In this document: piece by piece, positions 54,769 to 64,000 of the stretch
Numbering within the stretch: the stretch's first letter is position 1
Layout of the letters: every line of letters begins with the position of its first letter
Origin: Mycolicibacterium helvum
GTDB lineage: Bacteria > Actinomycetota > Actinomycetes > Mycobacteriales > Mycobacteriaceae
Length of the DNA stretch: 64,000 bases
Assembly (NCBI RefSeq): GCF_010731895.1
Contig: NZ_AP022596.1
Location: 1 to 64,000 of the forward strand
Direction: 5' to 3'
Made by a program: the position numbers and the translations under genes
The notes under the pieces: generated by a model
What the model was told of the DNA's origin: nothing
The model's database searches: none
The model's input: the letters and a program-made list of their open reading frames with translations, nothing else

Positions 54769-55460
54769 CAACCGACGCCGATATCGACTTCTCCTCACTC
54801 CCCCAGGTCGACCAGACCGCCCGCACGCCGCACCAGCGCCGGCCGCGCTTCGACGGCGATGTCAGCGAGCTGCCCGACCGGGCCTGCTGGGCATTACAGC
54901 AGCTGCTGACCCGCCGCTACATCAGCGCCGAGGCCGATCAAGACCTCTACAGCTGGGTGCTCGAATATCGCGCGCAGTTGTCGGTGCGACTGTCCGAACT
55001 CGACCTGATGCTGCGCATCGTGGAAGGCACCGACATCGCGTTCATCGAGCAGGCCCGGTACGAATCTGCCAGGGGCGCAAAGCTTTTGCGTCGCGAGCCA
55101 CTGGGCACTTACGACTCCATCCTGGCCCTGCACCTGGCACAGATGACGCGTGCAACCGGTGGGCAGGCCGTACTGATCAGCCGCGAGGAGGTACACGGCC
55201 TGTTCTCCGGGGTACTCAATGACGTCGACCGCGACACCGTCACCTTCACCGCGCGCATCGATGCGGCCATCGCGCGTCTGGCCGGGTTGGAGATCTTGCG
55301 CAAGACGCGCGACGACGAAGACAGCTACACCGTCAGCCCGGTGATCAACGCCGTGATGACCGCATCGGTGATCGCCGAGTTGCAGCAGCAGTTCGAACTG
55401 CTGCTGTCCGGCGGTGCCGCACCGGAGCGTGACGACCAGGAGGCCGGCCAGGATGGCTGA
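54765..55460 (+). CDS. jetB: Wadjet/MksE-type subunit JetB (DUF4194)
   Basis: 231 residues, DUF4194 family, the KITE-like winged-helix subunit that binds the JetA kleisin. Segments include [33 protein letters not shown] and [34 protein letters not shown] 54765 overlaps the jetA stop (ATGA) and the end overlaps jetC by 8 bp, so the three are one translationally coupled operon. Confidence 0.85.
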   Translation: MTTDADIDFSSLPQVDQTARTPHQRRPRFDGDVSELPDRACWALQQLLTRRYISAEADQDLYSWVLEYRAQLSVRLSELDLMLRIVEGTDIAFIEQARYESARGAKLLRREPLGTYDSILALHLAQMTRATGGQAVLISREEVHGLFSGVLNDVDRDTVTFTARIDAAIARLAGLEILRKTRDDEDSYTVSPVINAVMTASVIAELQQQFELLLSGGAAPERDDQEAGQDG

Positions 55461-58400
55461 ACAGTTCCACCTGTCTCGGCTGCAGGTCATCAACTGGGGT
55501 GTGTTCGACGGGTATCACGACATCCCGTTCAGCGAAGGCGGCGCGCTGATCGCCGGCGCCTCCGGGAGCGGCAAATCCTCACTGCTCGATGCGATTTCGC
55601 TCGGCTTCCTGCCGTTCAACCGGCGTAACTTCAACGCCTCCGGTGACAACACCGCCGCCGGGTCCAGCGCGGGCCGGCGCACCGTCGACAAGTACGTGCG
55701 CGGGGCGTGGGGGCAGCGCAGCGACGGTGGCACCAGCAAGGTGATGTATCTGCGGGGGGACGGCACCGCCTGGTCGGCCATCGCCGTCAGCTACACCAGC
55801 AACACCGGGCGGACGGTCACCGGCCTGGTGCTGAAATGGCTGACTGGCGAGTCGCGCTCGGACTCCTCGAGCCGGTTCGTGTTGGCCGACGGCGACCGCG
55901 ATATCGAGGACGTCTGCAACCGCTGGGCGGCCGGGCGGTTCGACTCCGGGGTGTTCAAGGACGACGAGTGGCGGTTCTCTACCAAGGTCGAATCGCAATA
56001 CCTCGCCCAGCTCTACGCCACCATCGGCATCCGCGCCTCCGACGCGGCCCAGCAGCTGCTGGGTAAAGCCAAGTCGTTGAAAAGCGTTGGCGGACTGGAA
56101 CAGTTCGTTCGGGAGTTCATGCTCGACGAGCCGAGCAGTCTGACCCGCCTGCCCGAGGCGCTCAAGCAGATCGACCCACTGGTGGAGGCCCGCGAGCTGC
56201 TGGCCGTCGCGCAGCGCAAGCGCAAGATCCTCGGCGATATCGAGAAGATCCAGCAGCGCTACGCCTCGGAGTCCTCCGACCTGGGCATCATCGACCTGGT
56301 GGACCCGCCGATGGTGCGGGCCTACACCGACCATGTCCGGCTGGCGCAGTGCGCCCCGCAGATCCAGTCGCTGGACGCCACCATCGACCAGCTCGGCAAC
56401 GAATACGAGGACGTCACCCGCCAGCTCAATCTCGCTAAAGCTGAAGGGGATTCCCTCAACGCGCAGATCAGCGGGTCCAGTGCCAACCTGGGGCCACTGC
56501 AATCCCAGGTGGCCGGTGCCGAGGCACAAGCCGAGCAGGTATCGCGCCGGCGCGCCGCCTACGAAACAATGCTGAACGCGCAGGACATCGACATTCCCAA
56601 CAGCGCCGACGAATTCTGGAACCTGCGTGAGGAACTCGCCACCGGAGTCACCGAGCTGCTGGCCAAGCTGGACCGGGGCCGTGAGGCGTCGACCGACGCC
56701 GAGTACGCGCAGAAGGCGGCGCGGATCGCCCGCGATGACGCGGCCAAGGAGCTCAAGCGCGTCGAGCACGTCGGCTCGGCACTGCCCGAGTTCGCGATCA
56801 CCATGCGCGAACACATTTGCTCCGCGGTCGGCGTCGACCCCAGCGAGCTGCCCTATATCGCCGAGCTGATGGACCTGCGGCCCGACCAGAGCCGCTGGCG
56901 GGTTGCGGTGGAGAAGGTGCTGCGCGGCGTGGGCTTGCGGCTGCTGGTGCCCGACGAACAGTATTCCGCGGTGCTGCGGTTCGTGAACGAGACCAACATG
57001 GGTGGACGGCTGCAATTGCATCACGTCCGCGCCGCACTGGTCGGCGCCGATCCTGTCGAAGCCGAGCCGAATACCTTGGCCGGCAAGCTGTTCGTCGTCG
57101 ACCCGACCCACCCGTGCGCCGCCGAGGCCGCCGACGTCATCGCCGCGGCTGGCGATCACATCTGCGTGGACACCCCGGATGTGTTCGCCCGCTTCCGGCG
57201 CGCAGTGACCGATGCCGGCCTGTACAAGGACTCCGACCGGCTGGCCATCAAGGATGACCGGCGGCCGCTGCGGCAGTCCGACTACATCTTCCAGGGTGAG
57301 GTCGCTGCCAAGATCGACGCGCTGACCGTCGATCTGGCCAATGCCGAAGAGGCCTACCAGCAGGCGCGGCGTGCTGCCGATGAGATCGCTGCGCAACGGC
57401 AACAGTGGCGGGATCGGTCGGCTGCGTGCAAGGCGATCTGCGATCAGTTCCCGCAGTGGAATCAGGTCGACATCGACACCGCCGACGGGCATGCCGACCG
57501 GCTGCGTGAGCAGTACGAACTGCTGTTGGCCGACAATCCCGACATCGAGGCGCTCAACGCCCGCGCCGACGAGGTGTGGGAGCAAATCCAGACGCTGATG
57601 ACCCGGCGCGGCGCCATCCAGACTCGCCGCGACGATCTGGATGGCAGGCGCACGCAACTGCTCGAATTGCAGGACCGGCTGGCACCGGTGTTCGTGTCGG
57701 AGCCGCTGACCGAGCTGCTGAATCGGTACGCCGCCGACGTGCCGGTGTCGTTGGAGGTACTCAACCCCGAGCCGCACCGCGAGGCGGTATTCAACGCGAT
57801 CCGCCGGGAGCGCGAGCAGCTGCGTGAAAGCCGCAGGCGCTCCTACGATGAGCTGGCCCGTATCCTCAACACGTTCGATACCGCGTTTCCCGACGCGATC
57901 CCCAACGACAGCGATGTGTTCGACGAGCGGGTGCACGACTACGTCGCCCTGTGTCGGCACATCGACGAGCGCGAGCTGCCCGAGGCCTACGAGCGGATGA
58001 TGCGCCTGGTCACCGAGCAGGCACCCGACGCCATCCTGACACTGCACCGAGTCGCCGAGCAGGAGACACGGCGGATCAGCGAGCAGATCGACCGGGTCAA
58101 CACCGGGCTAGGTGCCGTCGAGTTCAACAACGGCACCCGGCTGACCCTGCGCGCCACTCCCCGCAGTCTGACCGCGGTCGCCGAACTGACCGAGATCGTC
58201 CGGGCCATCTCCCGGCGCATCGCCGAAGTCGGACTCGGCGACAAGCAGGCGATCCTGGATCAGTACGCCGACATTTTGCGGTTGCGCAACCGGCTGGCGT
58301 CGACCGCACCGGAGGACAAGGCCTGGACGCGTGACGCACTGGATGTCCGCAACCGGTTCACCTTCGACTGCGCCGAATGGGACGTCCGCACCGAGGAGCT

Positions 58401-58824
58401 GATCCGCACGCACAGCAATGCCGGCGACAACTCCGGCGGCGAGCAGGAGAAGCTGATGGCGTTCTGCCTCGCAGGCGCCTTGAGCTTCAACCTGGCCAGC
58501 CCCGACAGTTCTGACAACAAGCCGGTTTTCGCGCAGTTGATGCTCGACGAGGCGTTCTCCAAGTCGGACCCGCAGTTCGCCCAGCAGGCGCTGCAGGCGT
58601 TCCGGAAGTTCGGCTTCCAGCTCGTCATCGTGGCCACCGTGCAGAACGCCACCACGATTCAGCCCTATATCGACAGCGTCATCATGGTGTCGAAGACCGA
58701 AGCCACCAGCCGCAACGCCCGCCCGGTGGCTACTGTGGCGGCCAAGACGATCTCCGACTTCACCACGTTGCGGGCCGAGATGCGCAGTTCGGCGGCTCGG
58801 GAGCGAGTGCCTGCGGGGGTGTGA
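55453..58824 (+). CDS. jetC: Wadjet/MksB-type SMC ATPase JetC
   Basis: 1123-residue SMC/MukB-like ATPase. Walker A GASGSGKS is at 35-42 (K41), long coiled-coil arms with a central hinge-like region occupy roughly 220-960, the ABC signature is [18 protein letters not shown] near 990, and Walker B is [15 protein letters not shown] near 1030. All ATPase residues appear intact. ATG 55453 lies 8 bp inside jetB. In known operons the next gene is jetD (nuclease, DUF3322/DUF2220); here the next gene is a desaturase. Confidence 0.9.
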   Translation: MAEQFHLSRLQVINWGVFDGYHDIPFSEGGALIAGASGSGKSSLLDAISLGFLPFNRRNFNASGDNTAAGSSAGRRTVDKYVRGAWGQRSDGGTSKVMYLRGDGTAWSAIAVSYTSNTGRTVTGLVLKWLTGESRSDSSSRFVLADGDRDIEDVCNRWAAGRFDSGVFKDDEWRFSTKVESQYLAQLYATIGIRASDAAQQLLGKAKSLKSVGGLEQFVREFMLDEPSSLTRLPEALKQIDPLVEARELLAVAQRKRKILGDIEKIQQRYASESSDLGIIDLVDPPMVRAYTDHVRLAQCAPQIQSLDATIDQLGNEYEDVTRQLNLAKAEGDSLNAQISGSSANLGPLQSQVAGAEAQAEQVSRRRAAYETMLNAQDIDIPNSADEFWNLREELATGVTELLAKLDRGREASTDAEYAQKAARIARDDAAKELKRVEHVGSALPEFAITMREHICSAVGVDPSELPYIAELMDLRPDQSRWRVAVEKVLRGVGLRLLVPDEQYSAVLRFVNETNMGGRLQLHHVRAALVGADPVEAEPNTLAGKLFVVDPTHPCAAEAADVIAAAGDHICVDTPDVFARFRRAVTDAGLYKDSDRLAIKDDRRPLRQSDYIFQGEVAAKIDALTVDLANAEEAYQQARRAADEIAAQRQQWRDRSAACKAICDQFPQWNQVDIDTADGHADRLREQYELLLADNPDIEALNARADEVWEQIQTLMTRRGAIQTRRDDLDGRRTQLLELQDRLAPVFVSEPLTELLNRYAADVPVSLEVLNPEPHREAVFNAIRREREQLRESRRRSYDELARILNTFDTAFPDAIPNDSDVFDERVHDYVALCRHIDERELPEAYERMMRLVTEQAPDAILTLHRVAEQETRRISEQIDRVNTGLGAVEFNNGTRLTLRATPRSLTAVAELTEIVRAISRRIAEVGLGDKQAILDQYADILRLRNRLASTAPEDKAWTRDALDVRNRFTFDCAEWDVRTEELIRTHSNAGDNSGGEQEKLMAFCLAGALSFNLASPDSSDNKPVFAQLMLDEAFSKSDPQFAQQALQAFRKFGFQLVIVATVQNATTIQPYIDSVIMVSKTEATSRNARPVATVAAKTISDFTTLRAEMRSSAARERVPAGV

Positions 58825-58962
58825 TCGTCGATTTCCCGGCATCCGCCGAATCGGTGAGACGGAAATTTGCCGCAGGTGGCATGTTGCCGGAGGTGAAGAT
58901 GAGGCTGCGCAACACGCGCAGTCGGTCCCAGGTGTCGTGACCTCATTTGCCGTCCGGATAGG

Positions 58963-59985
58963 ATGTGGCGCGCGGGCGACTTGCCCCAGCTGGTCAAACA
59001 GGGGGTGAGGCGTGTGATATCGCGGCAGTTGGCGGATGGTGAATTGCTCAACGAGCTACACCACGTCGCGGAGGACAACCTCAATCGCCATCTGTCGGTG
59101 GCCACCGAGTGGCATCCGCATGATTACGTGCCGTGGGATCTTGGCCGCAACTTCGCGGCGATGGGTGGCCAGGACTGGTCGCCCGAGCAGTCGCAACTCA
59201 GTGAGATTGCGAAAGCGGCCATGATCACCAACCTCCTGACCGAGGACAATTTGCCCTCGTATCACCGCGAGGCGGCGCAGTATTTTTCGCTCGACAGCGC
59301 ATGGGGAACATGGGTGGGTCGGTGGACGGCTGAGGAGGCTCGGCACAGCATCGTGCTGCGCGACTACCTCGTCGTCACCCGCGGAGTCGATCCGGTCGCA
59401 CTGGAGCGGGCCCGGATGGCGCACATGACGACCGGTTTCGGCGCGACCGCTGAGGAAGAAGCGCAGCACAAGACGGACTTCCTGCTGTCGATTGCCTACG
59501 TGTCTTTTCAGGAGCTCGCCACCCGGGTCAGCCATCGCAATACCGGAAAAGTGTGTACCGATCCCGTCGCCGACCGGATGCTTGCCCGCATCGCGGCCGA
59601 CGAGAACTTGCACATGATCTTCTACCGGAACGTGTGCGGCGCCGCGCTCGACCTCGTACCCGATCAGGCCATAGACGCCGTTGCCGCCGTTGTGGAGAAC
59701 TTCCGGATGCCCGGCCGGGGAATGCCCGACTTCCGCCGCAACGGCGTGTTAATGGCCAAGCACGGTATCTACGATCCTCGTCAGCATCTCGAAGAAGTGG
59801 TGACCCCGACGCTGCGTAAGTGGCAGATATTCGAACGCACTGACTTCAGCGCCGCCGGTGAGAAACGCCGCGAACAACTCGCCGTGTATTTGACGAAACT
59901 GCAGGCCGAAGTCGTCAAGTTCGAGGAACAGCGCGACCGCCTGCTGGCCCGCGAGGCGAAGAAGAGGGAACTGCAGGCAACCTGA
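58963..59985 (+). CDS. Acyl-ACP desaturase (DesA family)
   Basis: 340 residues, soluble ferritin-like diiron desaturase. Ligand motifs are visible: TEDNLPSYH, WTAEEARH and ADENLHMIFY, with EL(L/H) helix pairs between. Mycobacterial DesA proteins introduce double bonds into ACP-bound acyl chains for mycolic and other fatty acids. ATG 58963 is the open start; GTG 59005 or 59014 would remove a poorly typical leader. Positioned 138 bp after jetC with no evident link to it. Confidence 0.85.
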   Translation: MWRAGDLPQLVKQGVRRVISRQLADGELLNELHHVAEDNLNRHLSVATEWHPHDYVPWDLGRNFAAMGGQDWSPEQSQLSEIAKAAMITNLLTEDNLPSYHREAAQYFSLDSAWGTWVGRWTAEEARHSIVLRDYLVVTRGVDPVALERARMAHMTTGFGATAEEEAQHKTDFLLSIAYVSFQELATRVSHRNTGKVCTDPVADRMLARIAADENLHMIFYRNVCGAALDLVPDQAIDAVAAVVENFRMPGRGMPDFRRNGVLMAKHGIYDPRQHLEEVVTPTLRKWQIFERTDFSAAGEKRREQLAVYLTKLQAEVVKFEEQRDRLLAREAKKRELQAT

Positions 59986-60139
59986 ACGAGCCGGTAGCTT
60001 CGCACGCCCGCTGTGAGTGTGCGGTTTCGCACGCAACACGCCGGCGCGAGCGGATCGAGATGCACACTCGCTGCGGCTGCAGCGCTACTCAACGCTTCAA
60101 GCTCGACTGGGCCGCCGCAACCGGCCTCTAGACGCGAAA

Positions 60140-60166
60140 AGGCCGGGGGCTCAACACCCCCGGCCT
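60140..60166 (-). terminator. Intrinsic terminator of the lipoprotein gene
   Basis: Perfect ten-base stem AGGCCGGGGG / CCCCCGGCCT with a seven-base loop, followed on the minus strand by TTTT at 60139-60136, 13 bp after the LpqN-like stop. Its orientation fits termination of the minus-strand gene. Confidence 0.85.
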
Positions 60167-60178
60167 CAGCGCAAGCGA

Positions 60179-60829
60179 TTACTTCAGGTCGGGCAGGGCT
60201 GCCTGGATCGCAGCAACCTGGGCCTTACCGACGGTCTCGGTGTAGTCCTGCGGGACCGGGTTGAGGTCGCCGGGTCCGCTACCGAACACGATCACCGCGA
60301 CGGTGCGGTCGACGGTGAACAGCAGCGCCGCCATCGCGGACTTGCCGTCGGGTGACGTTCCGATGGTGACGGTCGCGTCGGGGCTGACCGCAGGCAGCGG
60401 CACCGCGGTACCGGTCACCTGGGACGGAACGCTGTTCGCGGCGCCGGTGAGTGCCGTCGCGGCCTGCGCGGCGTCGTCGGCGATGATGATCGACACGTTG
60501 ATGGCATTGGTCCCGGACGTGAAGGTCTGGGTGACGTCCGGCGGCGCGGGATCAAGGGTGGTCTTCGGCGTATCGCCGACCCACGGTGCCCCAATCTCAG
60601 GAATGGCTGAGGCCTTGATCAGCAGCGACTCGTAGTTGTGCTCGCCCGCGGGCGCTGCCGCAGCGCTGGTGGTGGTCGATGTCGAGGTGGACGTCGACGT
60701 CGATGTCGAGGTGCTTGTCGACGTTGAGGACGACTTTTCCTCATCCTTACCGCAGCCGGCTACGACCAATCCCAGGGCGACGGCCGCCGCCGTGACTCGG
60801 ACGATTCCTCGCGTGCGTACAGGACTCAT
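60179..60829 (-). CDS. LpqN/LpqT-like lipoprotein
   Basis: 216 residues. The signal is VTAAAVALGLVVAGCGKDEE with lipobox LVVAGC and lipidated Cys near residue 26, then a Ser-Thr dipeptide repeat (STSTSTSTSTSTSTSTST) and a globular domain with YESLLIKASAIPEIGAPW and VDRTVAVIVFGSGPGDLNPV, similar to the LpqN family. ATG 60829 begins the signal peptide; the frame extends to 60913. The dinucleotide-like repeat coding (TCG ACG/TCC ACC) could slip and change tail length. Confidence 0.8.
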   Translation of the reverse strand: MSPVRTRGIVRVTAAAVALGLVVAGCGKDEEKSSSTSTSTSTSTSTSTSTSTTTSAAAAPAGEHNYESLLIKASAIPEIGAPWVGDTPKTTLDPAPPDVTQTFTSGTNAINVSIIIADDAAQAATALTGAANSVPSQVTGTAVPLPAVSPDATVTIGTSPDGKSAMAALLFTVDRTVAVIVFGSGPGDLNPVPQDYTETVGKAQVAAIQAALPDLK

Positions 60830-60952
60830 AACGGCGCGCTCCCATCTGGCCACCCCCCTGTGGAGCGCCAGGTGCAGCCTAAACGACGAGGTGGCCAGCT
60901 CGCTTTGTTTCACAGATTCGTTGCAATCCTGCCACCTACCGGCGATGACGGG

Positions 60953-62098
60953 TTAGGCAACCGCTTGCGGAGTCACGAGGAATTTCTCCCCCGTCGCCCG
61001 CTTGACATAGTCGTTGAACGCATCCGGCTGCAGCATGCCGGCCAGCGACACCTCCCGGGTATAGCTGCTGGCGAATGTCGTGGTGAGTTCCGCGGCCACC
61101 CGAGCGCGCAACCGGCCGATGGTCTCGGCTCCGGCGCCTGCCAGGAACGGCGTCAGCAGCCAGCCACCGACGCCCCACGCCATGCCGAAGTTCCTGGTGA
61201 GAATCGTTGGACTGGTGTCGAGTGCACCGTAGATATAGACCTGTTTATGGACGTTCGATCCGTAGCGGGAGTACTCCGATGCCGTGGCGTTGGCAGCATC
61301 TTCCATGCCATTGAGGATCTGGCTGGCCAGCGTTCCACCGCCCGTCGCGTCGAACGCCAGTGTCGCTTTGGTCTCTTTCAGAGCGTCGACGAGGTCGGTG
61401 GCGAACGACGGCGATGTCGAGTTGAGGACATGTGTGGCCCCGAGCGACTTGAGGAGCGCTTCTTGGTCGGGCTTGCGCACGATATTGACCAGCGGTATGC
61501 CGTCGTTCTGGCAGAGCTTGACCAGCATTTGCCCGAGGTTGGACGCGGCCGCGGTGTGCACCAGGGCTGAATGTCCTTCGCGGCGCATCGTTTCCGCCAT
61601 ACCGAGCGCCGTCAATGGGTTGACGAACGACGATGCCCCTTCCCGGGCCGTGGCGCCTTCGGGCAAGACCAAACACATGCCAGCGTCGGCTGCTCGGTAC
61701 TGCGAGTACATCGCGCCCCCGGCAATCCCCACCGTCTTTCCGAGCAGAGCCTGGGCCGCCGGAGACGACCCGGCAGCCACCACGGTGCCCGCGCCTTCGT
61801 TGCCCACCTGGAGTGATTTGTCGAGCCGCGCCGCAAACGCTTTCAGGGCACCGTCACCGAGTGGCGCGGTAACGACAGGACGCTCCGGCGTGCCCGTCAC
61901 CGTCGCCGTTGTCATGTCCGCACCGGCTACCAGGAGGCCCAGGTCGGACGGGTTGATCGGCGAGGCCTCGACCCGCACCAGTACCTCGTTGTCGGCTGGC
62001 TTTGGCACGTCAACCTCGTGTAGCGACAGTTCGAGCGTGCCAGCTGACGTGACCAACGAGCGCAGCTCGAGGGCTTTTTCAGGCAGATCTGCGGCCAT
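60953..62098 (-). CDS. Zinc-independent MDR-family reductase
   Basis: 381 residues, medium-chain reductase fold without zinc cysteines. Segments are VRVEASPINPSDLGLLVAGADM, VGNEGAGTVVAAG, ALVHTAAASNLGQMLVKLCQNDGI (cofactor-binding turn, altered from GxGxxG) and FDATGGGTLASQILNGM. It probably uses NADPH on an enone or quinone; unconfirmed. It is the gene nearest to tRNA-Met, 78 bp away and on the same strand. Confidence 0.82.
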   Translation of the reverse strand: MAADLPEKALELRSLVTSAGTLELSLHEVDVPKPADNEVLVRVEASPINPSDLGLLVAGADMTTATVTGTPERPVVTAPLGDGALKAFAARLDKSLQVGNEGAGTVVAAGSSPAAQALLGKTVGIAGGAMYSQYRAADAGMCLVLPEGATAREGASSFVNPLTALGMAETMRREGHSALVHTAAASNLGQMLVKLCQNDGIPLVNIVRKPDQEALLKSLGATHVLNSTSPSFATDLVDALKETKATLAFDATGGGTLASQILNGMEDAANATASEYSRYGSNVHKQVYIYGALDTSPTILTRNFGMAWGVGGWLLTPFLAGAGAETIGRLRARVAAELTTTFASSYTREVSLAGMLQPDAFNDYVKRATGEKFLVTPQAVA

Positions 62099-62175
62099 GG
62101 GCGGCGCCTCGTTCCTGGTTGTGGCTGATGCTCAAACCATACGAACTCAAGACACCGGACCAAAAATTTCCGCAT

Positions 62176-62252
62176 TGGTAGGGCGGGCGGGGCTCGAACC
62201 CGCGACCAATGGATTATGAGTCCACGGCTCTAACCGACTGAGCTACCGCCCC
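62176..62252 (-). tRNA. tRNA-Met (anticodon CAT), elongator type
   Basis: The minus strand folds to a full cloverleaf: acceptor GGGGCGG with CCGCCCT (first pair G-U), D arm with AGCTCAGTCGGTTAGAGC, anticodon stem GTGGA/TCCAT around loop CTCATAA (anticodon CAT), T arm CGGGTTCGAGCCCCG, discriminator A and encoded CCA at 62178-62176. CAT is also used by tRNA-Ile2 after lysidine modification; the sequence favours elongator Met but cannot exclude it. Confidence 0.92.
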
Positions 62253-62262
62253 CTGTAGGTTT

Positions 62263-62280
62263 ACCTGCACGCATGCAGGT
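62263..62280. promoter_or_regulatory. Hairpin/inverted repeat upstream of tRNA-Met
   Basis: ACCTGCA-CGCA-TGCAGGT, a perfect seven-base inverted repeat eleven bases before the tRNA 5' end. It may be a processing feature of the tRNA leader or the end of the upstream small-gene transcript. Confidence 0.35.
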
Positions 62281-62314
62281 CCCAGCTAACTTCCTACGTA
62301 CCTCCCCGAATCTC

Positions 62315-62334
62315 GATACCGGTAGGATACCGGT
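62315..62334. repeat. Short tandem repeat in tRNA promoter region
   Basis: GATACCGGT occurs twice with an eleven-base period (62315-62323 and 62326-62334); each copy holds the ACCGGT palindrome. On the minus strand it places TATCCT about 70 bp before the tRNA, so it may overlap promoter elements. Confidence 0.3.
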
Positions 62335-62469
62335 GTTGCATCTCTCGCCTTGCTCAACGCCGCAGCGGAAGGGGCGAGGTCGTCATCGAACAGGTCGGGT
62401 TGGCTGGGGACTTCTCCGGTTGATTAAATCCGTCGTTGCAGATCACCAGGCTTGCCTTGAATCCCATTG

Positions 62470-62904
62470 CTAGGGCTCTCCTGACATTCCGTCGCTGATT
62501 GAGCGCATCGAAACGAAGGCGAACACTTTGCGCAGCCTCTCGCCCCAGGTGTAGCCGTCTGCGGTGACCCGCCACCAGGTCGACTCGTTGCGACCCTTGT
62601 AGTAGATATGGCGTTCCCATCCGACCGGATGCCTGACCTTGCCTTCATGCCATAGGCGGTCGAGAATTTTGCCCATCGTCTCGTACGACGTGTCGAAGTC
62701 GTGCGCAAGCGATTCAGTCAGCCGGAAGTTGGACGGCGAACTGCTGATGACACCGAGTACCAGCTCAGCATTGATGTGGCCTTTCGGCCGAATGTCGTAG
62801 TGCTCCAGTAAGAATGGAGCCAGATTATCGCCGATTTCCCACGCGTCTTCGCGCCCGAGCAGGTGCGATGCGATGGATGTGCGCAGTTCTTTTTCGTCGT
62901 TCAT
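62470..62904 (-). CDS. Small winged-helix-like protein of unknown function
   Basis: 144 residues. HINAELVLGVISSSPSNFRL and ESLAHDFDTSYETMGKILDRLWHEGKVRHPVGWERHIYY read as a helix-turn-helix with a wing, followed by TWWRVTADGYTWGERL. The N-terminus (ELRTSIASHLLGREDAWEIG) is helical. ATG 62904 overlaps the stop of the preceding gene (ATGA). Possibly a DNA-binding protein of a small mobile or accessory module next to tRNA-Met. No homologue recognised. Confidence 0.55.
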   Translation of the reverse strand: MNDEKELRTSIASHLLGREDAWEIGDNLAPFLLEHYDIRPKGHINAELVLGVISSSPSNFRLTESLAHDFDTSYETMGKILDRLWHEGKVRHPVGWERHIYYKGRNESTWWRVTADGYTWGERLRKVFAFVSMRSISDGMSGEP

Positions 62905-63149
62905 CTGCGATACCTCTTCCACCAGAACCGCCAGATCCACCTCGGATCGTCGCCGCTCTGGTAGTCGTCCCAACTGTCCTTGACGCGTCCCCAGAATTGC
63001 CGGATGTCCCACAACGACAGCGATGGGCCGACCAGGTTGCACCGGGCTCCGGCATCGTCTTCCTGCTCAACGAGCCCTGTAGCCAGGAGCGCAGTTTCCC
63101 CTGTTACCGTTCCGACGGTCAGCTTTTCGATTCGCTCGGCGTTGCTCAT
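62901..63149 (-). CDS. Small hypothetical protein, Trp/Arg-rich C-terminus
   Basis: 82 residues: ERIEKLTVGTVTGETALLATGLVEQEDDAG, then SLSLWDIRQFWGRVKDSW and a Trp/Arg-rich end (DPRWIWRFWWKRYRR). ATG 63149 is preceded by GGGGG and overlaps the stop of the gene before it; its own stop overlaps the next ATG. There is no signal peptide; the C-terminus could be membrane-active or nucleic-acid-binding. Unknown function. Confidence 0.5.
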   Translation of the reverse strand: MSNAERIEKLTVGTVTGETALLATGLVEQEDDAGARCNLVGPSLSLWDIRQFWGRVKDSWDDYQSGDDPRWIWRFWWKRYRR

Positions 63150-63391
63150 TGACCCCCTAGCAAATGTCTGTGTGTCGGCCCCGTTTTTATACACACTGGG
63201 TCCGCGCCACAGGTCGAGTAGTCGACTACGCATTTCAGGTACCCCCACTTGTGGTACACGATAACCTGGTCAGGGGCGGCACCTGGGGTGACCAGCATGG
63301 TTGGCGTCGTGCCCTCGACGAGGTCGACCTCGTGCTCACGGAAAAACTTAACGGCGTAGGGGTCGCCCCAACGTGGAGTTTGAGCAACCAC
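63146..63391 (-). CDS. Small hypothetical protein, first gene of three-gene operon
   Basis: 81 residues from GTG 63391: RWGDPYAVKFFREHEVDLVEG and PDQVIVYHKWGYLKCVVDYSTCGADPVCIKTG, with three cysteines near the C-terminus. The stop overlaps the ATG of the next gene, which is the main reason to believe it is coding. The ribosome site is weak. No family recognised. Confidence 0.45.
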   Translation of the reverse strand: MVAQTPRWGDPYAVKFFREHEVDLVEGTTPTMLVTPGAAPDQVIVYHKWGYLKCVVDYSTCGADPVCIKTGPTHRHLLGGQ

Positions 63392-63533
63392 CCGCTATTA
63401 CTACCCGTGTCGCCCAAAGCTCACGTGCGCGACGTTGGTGATTCCGTCGGCCACTCGGCCAGGAAATTCGTCCATGTCTTTGGCGCCGAGCTCGCGGACG
63501 ACGGCACCAACCCCCGGGCGTACCAGGACCGGC

Positions 63534-64000
63534 TCAGCCCAGCGCGGTGTCGTCTTCGCGGACCACGTCCTCAACGTCACCGGCGAACGCGGCCAGCTCC
63601 GAGCGCTGCTCGTCGGTGTAGTCGCGCGCCGAATCGTCAAGCACGCACACTGTCCCGACGACCTTGCCCGAACCGTCGTGAATCGGCAGCCCGAGATAGT
63701 TGTGCAGGCCGAACTCCACCTCGTCCTCGTTGCCGGCGAACGTCGAGTCCTCGCGGGAGTCGCGGACGAACACCGCGCCGTCACTGTCGACCACGCGCTC
63801 GCAATACAACGGAACCCGGGTGGCATCGGTGAGAGCCTTCTTACCGGCCGCCCCGACGGTGTAATGCTGCGTGGCCTCACCCGCGGTGGCGGCAACCACC
63901 ATGGAATCCGGCTCGGAGCGCATCACCAGAACCGACTTCACCCCGAGCCGCTCGGCGAGGTGATCCAGTCGTCCCGCCAGCGGGGCGAGCCCTGCCGTGG
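63534..64000 (-). CDS. GAF-domain protein, 5' end beyond the window
   Basis: The frame stays open to base 64000, so the start lies outside. The visible part reads RLDHLAERLGVKSVLVMRSE and then a GAF domain: VPLYCERVVDSDGAVFVRD, FGLHNYLGLPIHDGSGKVVG and GTVCVLDDSARDYTDEQ, typical of sensory GAF modules attached to kinases, phosphatases or regulators, or standing alone. The internal GTG 63941 is a less likely start. The domain binds small ligands or senses redox state. Confidence 0.75.
   Translation of the reverse strand, partial: TAGLAPLAGRLDHLAERLGVKSVLVMRSEPDSMVVAATAGEATQHYTVGAAGKKALTDATRVPLYCERVVDSDGAVFVRDSREDSTFAGNEDEVEFGLHNYLGLPIHDGSGKVVGTVCVLDDSARDYTDEQRSELAAFAGDVEDVVREDDTALG

Noticed and set aside
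55579..58047. 822-codon minus-strand open frame inside jetC
   Set aside because: It is an antisense shadow of a GC-rich coding region; jetC has complete SMC ATPase motifs in the plus frame.
62176..62252. Reading the CAT-anticodon tRNA as tRNA-Ile2
   Set aside because: Possible in principle, but the body resembles elongator tRNA-Met; a tilS-recognition analysis would be needed to decide.
63164..63832. 222-codon plus-strand frame opposite the small operon and GAF gene
   Set aside because: Composition is Arg/Pro-rich in its 3' half, antisense to the GAF domain, and no motif is present.

Overview
The window is high-GC actinobacterial DNA. It looks like a rapidly growing, pigmented (scotochromogenic) Mycobacterium / Mycolicibacterium. 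The evidence is two MmpL transporters (one with MmpS), a GjpA-type porin, a PGRS glycine-repeat protein, a mycothiol-dependent formaldehyde dehydrogenase (mscR), a DUF4185 cell-wall arabinanase-type protein, an LpqN-like lipoprotein, many ATGA start/stop overlaps, and a complete carotenoid operon of the leprotene (isorenieratene) type.

Region 1-16.4 kb holds a broken carboxyl-methyltransferase, two SDR/MDR oxidoreductase areas, DUF3145, a serine hydrolase, a TPR-like protein, mscR with its metallo-beta-lactamase partner, a SHOCT membrane protein, a LapA-like protein, a SABATH methyltransferase and an Hsp70-like membrane protein. At least ten genes here are interrupted, nearly always by loss of one base from a short run of identical bases. 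None of the genes read in the remaining 48 kb shows this, so it may be a poor-quality contig end rather than biology. Region 13.8-20.1 kb is a seven-gene minus-strand carotenoid operon (crtI, crtB, crtYc, crtYd, methyltransferase, crtU-like, Rieske protein) with overlapping genes throughout. A SigF-like promoter and a leader hairpin lie in front of it.

Region 20.4-35.9 kb has a cysteine-repeat protein, an SDR, two SRPBCC proteins, DUF732, an MmpS-MmpL pair behind tandem 21-bp repeats, a DUF4185 protein, an HxlR-thioesterase-VTT run, GjpA, a large LAL-type LuxR regulator and DUF2237.

Region 35.9-46.6 kb reads as a sulfur island. It contains SfnB-like and SfnG-like flavin oxidoreductases, a glutamine-synthetase-like enzyme, a sulfonate-type ABC transporter, a thioester-domain-like protein that lacks the expected cysteine, and a family 2A encapsulin shell with its cysteine desulfurase cargo. 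The genes could together take up organosulfur compounds, release sulfur and store it in a protein compartment.

Region 46.7-64 kb has a second MmpL, purU, a PE-less PGRS protein, a three-gene Wadjet/Mks-type SMC operon (jetA, jetB, jetC) with no jetD, an acyl-ACP desaturase, an LpqN-like lipoprotein, an MDR enzyme, tRNA-Met(CAT), a tight operon of three small unknown genes and a partial GAF protein. The most notable systems are the encapsulin-desulfurase pair in its sulfur setting and the jetD-less Wadjet operon.
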